A stretch of DNA of 64,000 nucleotides, taken from Ophiobolus disseminans (Eukaryota; Ascomycota; Dothideomycetes; Pleosporales; Phaeosphaeriaceae). Of this stretch, positions 55,209-64,000 are shown in pieces. The notes beneath the pieces were generated by a model. It had not been told where the DNA came from. It ran no database searches and saw nothing but the letters and a program-made list of their open reading frames with translations. Numbering within the stretch: position 1 is the first letter of the stretch; each line of letters begins with the position of its first letter. The position numbers were made by a program, and so were the translations under genes. The DNA is taken from the NCBI GenBank assembly GCA_010093685.1, contig MU006221.1:1664152-1728151 (forward strand). The letters run 5' to 3'.

Positions 55209-55637
55209 TGGAATAATTTGATTTGGCTAGACTGCCTGCGATGAGATGAATTCGAGCTTACTGTTGTCGATTGATATACTTTTGTTACTTTGCTCAGGTC
55301 TCGTAACTACCCAATTAAGCTGATCGAAGAGCAGCGTGCATTTTCACGTCAGCTTCGAAGCATGGAGCCACAACGCTATCACGATTTAAATCGCATTATA
55401 ATCTAACCGTGATACCACATCTAAGGCAGCCTTGTGTGATCATGCATTACCTGGAATCTTTCGTACCCCCGCAATCGCGGGGCGGTGCTGCGCAGGAGCG
55501 TCGAATAAGATAACTGTATTCACCCCTCTTCAGATAAGCCGCCCGCCCAACATCCTGCATTGCGACAGTTTACCCCAGGTCCAACAGACTTCCCGCATCT
55601 CTGAACCAGATTCCCTCCTCTTGTCATTTTGCACACT
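55209..55637. other. Intergenic region upstream of the HET gene
   Basis: No gene supported. Confidence 0.4.
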
Positions 55638-57783
55638 ATGCCTTTCGCATACCCTGCTCTTCCCACTGGTCAAGATGCCGTTCGCATTCTGAACGTTGAC
55701 CCTGGTGATTTCCTGAGCCCTCTGACTGGAACGCTCGTCTCGGTGGCTTTTTGTGACAGACCCAAGTACGTGGCACTATCCTACACTTGGGGAAGTTCGT
55801 ACTCGGACAATCTCCAGCTTCCCATATCACCTAAGGACTCACGGCATTCGCTTCAAATATCAGACAATTCTCCAGAAAGATCCCGGACTAGTTCGTCGCC
55901 TACCCTGAGGGAACGCAGGCCCAGCTCAATGGATCAGCGTACGGCTGAACGATCACCGAGGAGGGTGATTTCTCCGTTGCCGATTACAAACAATGTCCAC
56001 GGTGAAATCGTGCTCAATGGAGACATCTTTTGCATTGGACACAATCTGCAGCTCGCACTTCTGCATCTTCGTTCGCCCACACATCCCTTAAGTATGTGGG
56101 TGGATGCAATTTGTATCAATCAGGCGGACGAACCGGAGCGCAATCATCAGGTCTCCATGATGGCCTTCATCTACATACGAGCAACTAAGGTCGTGGCTTG
56201 GCTCGGTACCAAGATCTACCCGCCTATGAGCGGCCTGTTTCGTTCCATGTCGCTTGAGTGGAAAGCTGGCCACACGCAGCATTTTGGGGCATTTCTTATG
56301 GGTCAGAACAAGCTGCGATGCTCACAGAAGCCCGATCAGAGTACAATCGCTCGCATGTTCGATAGCTCGTATTGGAGACGAACATGGATCGTGCAGGAGG
56401 TATGTCTCCCGCGCCATCTGCTGCTTGTGTACGGGTCGGACATCTGGACACACGAAGAGTTCAAAGAATGGGGAAACGTGTCGCTTGCATATCTGGGAAT
56501 GCATTTGAGACAGAATGACCACGGTTATTTTGATTTCGCGATGCGGCTTCTCGAGACGAGGGATAGACGGCACTCGAGTGTGATGAGACTCGAAAATCTG
56601 ATTGAGAGGTTTGCGAAGAACGCCTGCTCTGAGTTGAGAGACAGGATATATGGTGTAGTTGGTTGCGCCAATGATGTTCGACCATTCGCTGGGTGGGATG
56701 ACAGTGCCAATCTCCTCCAGTCCCATATTGACCACCTTAGCTCTGGTCTGGAGTCGTCTTACAACCCACAGCGGGGCAAGGGATCGCTCAGAATCGATTA
56801 CTCCTGCACTTTCTACGAGCTTTGGGCCCGAGTAATTAGTCTTGTCTACTTCCAGGCTAAGGAGATCGAACTCGAAGTTAGTATACCGACAGCAGCTTTA
56901 GGACTACCTTTAACAGAGAAATACTAGGAAGATCTTCAATATCTGGATGAAAGGCGGCTCAGTATCGTAAGAACGGCGGCAATCATCCAAGACGCACTTG
57001 GCCAAAAGCTTGAAGACGAGATAGTGAATGTCAAGGCACCCTTGGTAAGCATTGTCATTCTCCACTACCATCCGTCTGTAACATACTAATTAAAGCTAGG
57101 AGAAGCAAGAATGGCCAGTCTTTACCACTATAGGATTTGTAGCTGGGAGAATCGTGCAGATTGGACCTGATTATGTTTCTCTTGTGAGCTCGTCTTCCGC
57201 AGCTCAGGATTGGATGAGCTGCTGGGGCGACCACTATCAGACTGAAGCAGATATCGAGATCTTGCGATGGATCTACGAAGAGTATGCGGCGAAAATTCTG
57301 GACTACGAGAACACAGATCTCTCTCGGATCCGCGACATCTACGATCCCTACGTCTCGGCACGGCCCCTTAGCCGCATGGAAAATGATTGCAAGGTTCCGG
57401 GTCCTAGCCAGGCCACGAAAATACCAAGTTTGCAGACCACCGAGGGTGCTGTCAGCGAGGGCGCACATATTTGCCTCGGTACAGGTCATGTTATGGGTCT
57501 TGTGTCACCAGCAGCCACAGTTGGTGACGTGATTGTGAAGTTCTGGAATTGCGACGCTGCTATTGTGATGCGGCCCGTAGAGCCGCATTCCGAGGCCATA
57601 TCGTTTATGCTTGTTGGCCGAGCAGATGTTGCAGAAATCATCAATGGGAGAAGCAGTGCGTTTTCAAAGAGCCGTTTGGTCCACGAGTCTAATGCGGGCT
57701 CGAAACATTCAGAAGCCGTGCAAGTTGACCTAAACATGAGGACCCTGCAGAAGATTACGGCTTATGTGACCACGAAGAGTTGA
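55638..57783 (+). CDS. HET-domain heterokaryon-incompatibility protein
   Basis: Three exons, 55638-56876, 56928-57044 and 57100-57783, give 679 residues. The HET domain begins near residue 45 with YVALSYTWG, has a Ser/Pro-rich loop, then LSMWVDAICINQADEPERN (near 150-165), YIRATKVVAWLG and RRTWIVQEVCLPRHLLLVYG (near 250). HET domains act as cell-death effectors in fungal non-self recognition. The C-terminal ~400 residues are the variable part seen in many HET6-type proteins (e.g. ELRDRIYGVVGC). An apparent TAG at the end of exon 1 is removed by a 51-bp intron with GTTAGT donor and TTTAAC branch. The gene is intact and two genes away from an NLR, a frequent partner class. Confidence 0.88.
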
Positions 57784-58319
57784 AGGCAATGAAGTACAAG
57801 TGGATGTGGTAGCTAGATGCAGAAATTGAGTGGAACAACAGACCCATAATTTGCTGTAATCGTCGAGTATAAGGTGCTCGTCTCCATGGTGGTACCTAAG
57901 TAGGGTGGTAACCTCTGTGCGTCGGGAAAGCCGGAAATAGAGAGGTGCTCACTAAGAATCGATGCGTGCACTAAACTTCAACAATTAATCTCTTTACACG
58001 ACGTAGGTACCGATAATGTTAAGAGCTAGTAGGCTTATTTTAATCGCAGCTAGATACTAAATATATCTAGTTATAATAAATTTTATTAGGTTTTGCTAAT
58101 AATGTGTACATGAGCGAGGAGGGCAAAATTCCAACACCTTGGCCCTACTCGGGCCCAATGGCTGCGAAGCAGAATTTCGGAAAAATTGCCCGTGCTTCGC
58201 ACGGGCCTACCACCTCAACAATAATGACTAGCTCAACAATATTATTTTACAACACTGTAATACAACTCTATCACAACGCTATATTTTTTAGGGTTTAAAA
58301 CGGTAGAAACCTTGCAAAT
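57784..58319. other. Intergenic, probable 5' end of a pogo element
   Basis: AT-rich downstream of HET. Around 58101-58215 a GC-rich stretch has the inverted repeat GCCCGTGC/GCACGGGC. No gene. Confidence 0.4.
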
Positions 58320-58653
58320 ATGCCTCCCTACAGGCATAAAATCTTACAGTATGCAGTAGAGGTTGCAGAGTTAAGAGAACACGTTACGCACCTCCGCTAG
58401 TACACGAAGCCAAACATAAAATTATATGCAACACTCTACGCCCTGCCCTACTAGCGCCTTCTCCGCCTCTATAATAAAGGCGCTACCCGCAGCGATCGCA
58501 AGCTACCTAACTATCGCCTATCTAACAAGCAAGACCTCGCCCTTAAACGCTACCTCAACGCTATCGACGCTATTAGATATGGTATTTACAGAGGCCTAGT
58601 GACAGCGCAGGCGTACGCACTAATAGAAGAGTCGTACATAGGCTTAGATAAAT
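58320..58653 (+). pseudogene. Pogo-like transposase N-terminal fragment
   Basis: ATG at 58320 opens MPPYRHKILQYAVEVAELRE, two TAG codons follow, then LSNKQDLALKRYLNAIDAIR and GLVTAQAYALIEESYIGL, resembling the helix-turn-helix of fungal pogo/Fot1 transposases. It is cut at 58653 by the LTR. Confidence 0.6.
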
Positions 58654-58837
58654 TGTGAGGCACTGTTTGAGGCAGGAATCAGATATAGGTAGAAGCTTGT
58701 ATTGAGACGAATCCTTAAGAAGCAATCAAGAAGTTCTACGGGTTGATATAGTCTACAGCACGTGACCTAGCCGCACGTGGCCCGAATGCGGCCCGTTAGC
58801 GGCCCGTTAGATCCTCGTGATGGGTTTACTCGTGACA
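58654..58837 (-). mobile_element. 3' LTR of the minus-strand chromovirus (184 bp)
   Basis: Plus strand begins TGTGAGGCACTG and ends TACTCGTGACA. On the minus strand it is preceded by the purine tract AAGAAAGAGGGGGGCAT (58838-58854), so it is the 3' LTR of an element lying to the right. It interrupts the pogo fragment; left flank is TAAAT. The partner LTR is not in the window. Confidence 0.75.
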
Positions 58838-59669
58838 ATGCCCCCCTCTTTCTTAAAGGTCGTCCCGACCTTTGTGAGAGTTAAGGAGCGCGAGAGCCTA
58901 TCCCGTATGAGTATCAAAGCCTCGACTTTGCAACGCTCATGCCCTGCGCTAGCGCGTTCGTTAGGAACGCGTCGCTGCGCTGCTGGGTATAGATCGGATA
59001 CGTGCTAGTACTCAGTGTCTCAAAAATTCCCTGCTCTGCAGAACCCTCAAGTTTGTTTGTGAGCGTGATGCAAGCGATTGAACTCCGCCAAAAAGGATTC
59101 AGGAGAAATGCGGTCGCATTGGGGCGCTGCCTATCAGCGTCCCGGCCGTGCTTCCAGCCCTTGAGAGAACTGCTTGCGCTCGCGCTGCAGTTTCTCGAAA
59201 ATCTGCTCGCGCTGGTTTGTTGCGGCCGTCAGCGCGCTAACGGTTCTGCGTAAGGTGTTCGGCGTGTTTGCTGCAGCGCAAACCAGCGTATTAGCGGTGG
59301 AGAGAAGCTCCACGCTCCTCAACCAGCAACGCGAGTGGTGGCCAAATTAAGATTGCATATGCTTCTTAGGCCTATAATTGCCTTAGATAACAACCCTCAG
59401 CTTGTTTGCGTGCGTGGCCTAGCCGTGCTGTCGCAGTGACGAAGGTGAGTTTGGTGACGAGGGCGTAGTAAGGGTGCTTCTGCGTGAGGCGGCATGTGAC
59501 AATGATGTGACGTTTGAGGTGAGTCTACGGGCTCCCGCGGGGATGCCTACGGTGAGGCGGAGGGCCGAAGGCCGGGTGGTTGTGGAGGTATATGTAATGG
59601 TTGTGCCTCAGCACTTGCATTGCTCCTACAACACACTCCTTACTTCAATCTTCGGCCTATGACAACAAG
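58838..59669. other. Non-coding segment of the chromovirus 3' region
   Basis: Between LTR and the accessory gene. A 62-codon minus frame at 59134-59322 (NQREQIFEKLQRERKQFS) could be a coding relic; otherwise nothing recognised. Confidence 0.35.
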
Positions 59670-60595
59670 ATGGTCGTGCCAACCTCTGTCAGCAGTGCTC
59701 CTCTGCCTGATCACGTCTACTCGCTGCCGCCCAACATGCAGGCGCAGCCGTCGCTCACCCGTTTTTGGTGTGAATCGTGCTTGGTCTCTTTGACGACGAC
59801 GTCGTCCAAGGATCCTGACGGCACCGTCCATGGCCTTGCTCGCTCAATGCAAGTGCCTGGCTATTGCTCCCGCAAGACCAACTTCGGCATCTGCAGCGGT
59901 TGTGCTGCCGCGAAGAACGGTAGTTGCGTTGAGGTGAGTTTCCCCAAGAGCCTCTGGCTCTCCGGTAGCGGCCCGTTGCTGATCCGTGTATGTAGATCAG
60001 CCCCGAGTTCCGCCGCGCAGCTAATATCCTTGACTTTCTCGTCGAGCGTGCCCTTCGCAAGACTAATGAGCAGACCGTTATTGCTAGTAATAGTGTCGAT
60101 CTAGCCGACGTGCTTCTCGAGCCAATCGTTGATCAGGCCTAGAAGAACGCCTTTGAGTATGCTAAGGCCATGAGCGTTGCCATTCGAGGCTATAGCGCCG
60201 AGAAGAAGCGCCTTATCAACGAGAGTAAGTTAGGCGAGGTGGGCTATCAGAAGGCCCGGGTCGCGTCCCGTGAGCACAACATAGAGCGCTACAAGGTATG
60301 TCTTTCCTTGTATTTGCTCTCCTTGCAATGTGTCGCTAATGTTGCGTAGGCTGGACTGGGCACCGTCGGGCAGAAGGCGGCCCTCAACGTCGTTGTGAGC
60401 GGTCGTTGTGAGCAGCACTTCTACAAGACCGGCGGCTCGCGCAACAACGAGCGTCGCTGGTACTACTATAGTACTGACGTCCCCGCTGACGACCAGGTCG
60501 CCTCGTTGGTGACGCCGTCGCCTTCGAAGAGGCGGTTGTCCGACCTTACACGCAGCGGCTGCCGTGGTTCGTCCCACGACTCAGGGTTCTCATAA
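59670..60595 (+). pseudogene. Antisense accessory gene with two introns and one TAG
   Basis: Exons 59670-59933, 59996-60295 and 60350-60595 (introns 62 and 54 bp, GTGAGT and GTATGT donors) give a 269-codon frame with a single internal TAG at 60140-60142, in a context (GCCTAG) fitting CAG to TAG. The N-terminal half has FWCESCLVSL, then YCSRKTNFGICSGCAAAKNG with a final Cys: a CX2C...CX8CX2CX8C pattern that could bind zinc. The rest is helical (EFRRAANILDFLVERALRK, AFEYAKAMSVAIRGYSAEKK). It lies between integrase and 3' LTR of the chromovirus but on the opposite strand, and its codon and splice structure are those of a host-type gene. Family not recognised. It may be almost functional. Confidence 0.6.
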
Positions 60596-60806
60596 GCGTG
60601 CTGCCGGGCGGGGGTCGGTGCGTGGACGGGTATCAGGCGGTTTAGTAGATAGCCATTTCCGCTGGCCCTCGGGCTTCAGCTTAGGAAATGTAATCACTTC
60701 ATTGCAATTCTAATTTGCGGAACATGATTCATTTGTGCTATTGACAAAACAGCTCTCGAGCCGCTAGAGGTTGCAGGAGGATGTTTTCTCCGCGTCTTCC
60801 TCCCCT

Positions 60807-63664
60807 TCAGGCTCGCTTTCGTGAGGCTGGTGTCCGCCTCGGCGGATGTGCAGTTACTGTTGCGTCCCGACGACGTCCCTGCCTATTGTCCCCTGTTCCT
60901 CGAGACACGTCTCGTGGGTTGCGGAGGTAATCTTCGAGGAGCTCGTCGCAGTGATCGAGGTGCTCGGCTGGCTCCCAAGTGGAGTCTTCTAATGACCATC
61001 CCAGCCATTTGATCAGGTACTCGCGCCCAGAGCGAAGGTCTTTGTGCTCCAGGATACCTTCAACTTCGTACCGGTCTCCCGGCAGGACATCCTCCGGGAC
61101 TTGGATGGGCCCTGGTCGGAACCCTCTGTCCGCGAGAGGCTCGCGCCACGGCTTGAGCAGCGATACGTTGAAGACTGGGTGGACGCGGGCCATCGATGGT
61201 GGAAGGTCCAACTTGTACGCCAGCTTTCCAATTCTCTTGGAGACGTTGAAGGGACCCAGATATCTAGCGTCGAACTTCTTAGACGGGCGGCTAGTGGTGA
61301 TATTCTTAGCTCTGAGAAGCACAGGCTCGCCCACGGCAAAGTGTCTCTCTGCGCGCTTAGTGTTGTACCACTTTGCGTTGCTGCGTTGGGCTTTCTCGAG
61401 GCTGTTCTTTGCCGCTTCCCAGAGCTGATGCCACTCGTTTAGCCGGCCGGCCACTTGCCGTCGCAGTTCCGGTGCGGCGGCGTCCTTGTCCCAGACGGCG
61501 GGCGGCTTTCGGAGCCAGTGCTCGTCTGGCACCCCATCGAAACCTTTAGGCGCGATGCCGAAGGCCGCCTTGATAGGACTCTTGCCGTGAGACGAGTGGG
61601 ACTTAGAGTTGTACGCGTACTCCGCGTAAGGAAGTAGATCAACCCAGTTGTCTTGCTTATAGTTCATGTAGATGCGGAGGTACGTTTCCAGCTCCTGGTT
61701 CTGCCTCTCCGTCTGTCCATCCGTCTGTGGATGGAAAGCGGTGCTCAGTCGGTGATCGACTTTGAGGTGGAAGCATATGTCCGACCAGAACTGGCTCGTG
61801 AACGTAGAGCCTCTGTCGGACAGCAGGGTATCTAGCGGTCCTTGCCGCAGGAAGACGTTTGTGAGCAGCAGCTCGGCGAGTCTCTGGGCCGTGATCGTCT
61901 TCCTGACGGGAAGGTAACGGACATATTTGGTGAACCTGTCTACCAGCACGAGGATTGAGTCGTACTCGTTCCCCTGCTCGTCCTTGGCCTTCGGCAGGTC
62001 AGTGACGAAGTCCAAGGAGTAATGTCTCCATGCCACGTCTGGGGCTGGTAGAGAAACCAACATTCCCCATGGCTTGTGTCGCCGTATCTTGTTTAGTTAA
62101 CAAGCTGTGCACTTTGCGATGTAGGCGTGAACGTCGCGGCGCAGGTACAGCCAGTAGTACTTGTGTTTCAGCAAGTTGGTCGTTTTGTCGACGCCATAGT
62201 GACCGCCCATAGGGTCGTCATGGTTTTTGATCAAGACGTTATGACGGAGCGCCAGGTCCTGGGGGATCCACACCTTCCCCTCCCGGCGCAAGACTCCACT
62301 GGGGTCGAGCTCCCAGTATGCGGTAGCCTTCTTCGCTCCGCTCGCTTCCCGACGCGTCAGCGATACATGCTCGTGATAGGCCTTATCACGCTCCTGCACC
62401 TGTCTAATGTAATCGGTTAAGCGTTCTGGAATGTCCAGGGCGTACGCGGATTTTTCTTGCGTGGCTTCTTGCGCAAGGTAGTTCGGCGACGAGACGTTGT
62501 CCAGGCTACGAAGGAGATCTGCTGCGACGTCAAAGTCTAGTGGCCGAGCTTCGAATTAGGTGTCAATACACGGGCAGTCTTCGCCTGTGGGTCGTGCATG
62601 AGCACCTTGTAGCGACTCGTCGCTAGTGTCTGACGTCTGGTCAGGGAATTCCTTGCCAGGTGAGACGGCTTCGGAGGGTCGACGGAGCCTTGCCGGCTCG
62701 TCCTCGGGGATGTCTAGTCCCTGCGCTTCCTGGTTTGCGCATGAAGCCATGGACGTCCAGAGGGTCCATATTCGAAGCTTTTGTTGGAGCGTAGGAAGCA
62801 TCGCATCGCGAAGTGCTTGCCCTTCGCCCACTAGGAGGCGTAGTCAGGCCTTCGCGAAGGCCCGTCCGCTGGGTTCTCTAGTCCTAACTTGTATTCGATT
62901 TCAAAATCGTAACGAGCTAGCTCTTCCGCCCAACGTGCTTGATTGGCGGACAGCACCTTCGTAGTCATAAAGTACCTCAGGTTGTTATGATTGGAGAGCA
63001 CCCGGATCGTAGACGGGGCGTGCTTGAGGTAGTGGCGCCACATCGTGAATGATTCGACGATAGCGCTAAGTTCTTTGTCGTGCGTGTGCCACCGCAACGA
63101 CGGCCCTGTGAACTTCCTGCTCCAGAACGCCACTGGCTTCCAGTGGCAGTTCGTTGCCAACTCTGAGGAGGCTGGTTGGAGCAGTATCGCCGCCATGGCA
63201 AAGTCTGAGGCGTCAGTGATGACCATTACTAGCTTCGTGGGGTCGAAGTGTTGTAGCACAGGCGCGTCAGTGAACTTATCTCTAAGGTTGAGGAAGGCTT
63301 GCTTGACGTCGTCAGGCCACGACCATGGCTTGTTCCACTTGGTCGGGCCTTTCTTACTTTTCGTCTTGCGCGCTGGGGTGGCGGGGCTCCCTGGGGTCGT
63401 CAACGAGGCTTAGGCGGCCGTCATATGGTCCACCAGCGGCCGCACGATTGCCGAGTAGTTGTAAATAAAACGCCGGTAAAAGTTCGCGAAGCCAAAGAAG
63501 ACCTGTATGTCTTTGTAGCCCTCAGGCTCAGGCCATTCCTTAATGGTCTGTACGCGCACCGGGTCCATGACAACGCCGTTCGGGGTGACGATGAAGCCGA
63601 GAAACTCCACCTGCTTCGTTGAGAAAACGCACTTGCTAGTGATGAGAGGCACAAGAGCAGGCAC
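60807..63664 (-). pseudogene. Chromovirus pol: RT end, RNase H, integrase, chromodomain
   Basis: Reading on the minus strand: RT connection FLGFIVTPNGVVMDPVRVQ and FFGFANFYRRFI; RNase H VMVITDASDFAMAAILLQPA and WHTHDKELSAIVESF; integrase zinc domain HYGVDKTTNLLKHKYYWLYL...CTAC; catalytic core WRHYSLDFVTDLPK, DRGSTFTSQFWSD and FHPQTDGQTERQNQELE (DDE); then GPFNVSKRIGKLAYKLDLP and a chromodomain EYLIKWLGWSLEDSTWEPAE. This is a Ty3/gypsy chromovirus. Defects: TAA codons (near 63407, 62556 and 62087) and a one-base frameshift near 62831. The integrase-chromodomain part (418 codons from 62063) is still open. Gag, protease and RT palm are absent. Confidence 0.9.
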
Positions 63665-64000
63665 ATGGAAGTGGATGATATTGGTGATGAACTACTACCG
63701 GAAACTCAGGTGAGTTGATGGAGATGGAAACGGGCTAAGCCCAAACAGGTAGGCTCCTTGGCAGCACGTGACTGGTCTCACGGGCAAGACCTGGAGGCTG
63801 CCGAACAGCTAGCTTTAGCATACAGCCCCCATTCTACCAAGCGATCAAGGACCTCTTCAACGTGGTTGTCGTGGTCCTCTTCGTTGTCGGAGTATATAAG
63901 GATGTTATTAGAACAAGGTCCCTCTAGTAGTATGACTACTATAGATCACCGAGTAAGGAGAGGGACAAGGTAGGGTGGCTGCAACGTATTGTATTGACTT
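63665..64000. other. Possible LTR-like flank at the window edge
   Basis: The pol homology ends abruptly at about 63664. The following DNA begins GATGATATTGGTGATGAAC and has a TATA-like GAGTATATAAGG near 63893, compatible with another retrotransposon's LTR, but its other end is outside the window. Confidence 0.3.

Noticed and set aside
56925..56927. In-frame TAG suggesting a broken HET gene
   Set aside because: It is the acceptor of a 51-bp intron (56877-56927) with GTTAGT donor and TTTAAC branch; removing it joins the frame in phase 0.

Overview
The window is nuclear DNA of a filamentous ascomycete. Genes are compact, introns are about 46-100 bp with GT...AG ends and recognisable CTAAC-type branch sites, and the protein families are typical of Pezizomycotina (Zn2Cys6 regulator, HET and NLR proteins, CYP504-like and CYP52-like P450s, a But2-like secreted protein). 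A Dothideomycete is my guess; the sequence alone does not fix the genus.

Layout. 0-7.7 kb: But2-like secreted protein, mitochondrial-type radical SAM protein, two conserved hypotheticals, and a small gene split by a solo LTR. 9.4-16.1 kb: a nest of transposons, in which a 6.0-kb LINE sits inside a solo LTR and a nearby LTR carries an 85-bp LTR-like insert. 16.3-18.5 kb: a decayed multi-exon locus of unknown family with another solo LTR in an intron. 19.5-32.6 kb: a euchromatic block with a CYP504-like P450, a type II membrane glycosyltransferase-2-like protein, mitochondrial RNA polymerase and a large multipass membrane protein. 33-35 kb: solo LTR, Fot1/pogo remnant and a truncated host gene. 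35.6-40.9 kb: Zn2Cys6 regulator divergent from a metallo-beta-lactamase-fold hydrolase, then an MCT-type MFS transporter. 40.9-49.7 kb: AT- and TAG-rich repeat block with chromovirus (Ty3/gypsy) relics in both orientations around a 10-N gap, a TRIM-like mini-retrotransposon nested in one LTR, and an NLR (NACHT) gene wrecked by stop codons. 49.7-57.8 kb: intact NB-ARC/TPR NLR, divergent CYP52-like P450, and a HET-domain gene. 58.3-64 kb: pogo remnant, LTR, an intron-containing antisense accessory gene, and a minus-strand chromovirus pol.

The repeats dominate the story. Target-site duplications can be read directly for five insertions (CCAGC, CATAA, GATGC, GGTCT, ACTAT), for the 85-bp insert (TTGTT), and for the LINE (15-16 bp), so insertion order can be reconstructed. 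Decay is almost purely by C-to-T/G-to-A transitions: the LINE ORF2 keeps one reading frame for 3.7 kb but has 17 internal stops, 12 of them TAG, and the two TRIM LTRs differ at eight sites, all transitions, seven in CpA/TpG context. This is the signature of repeat-induced point mutation (RIP), here apparently favouring CAG sites preceded by a pyrimidine. The most novel candidates are the TRIM-like element, the antisense accessory gene inside the right-hand chromovirus, and the tandem-module locus at 16.3-18.5 kb.
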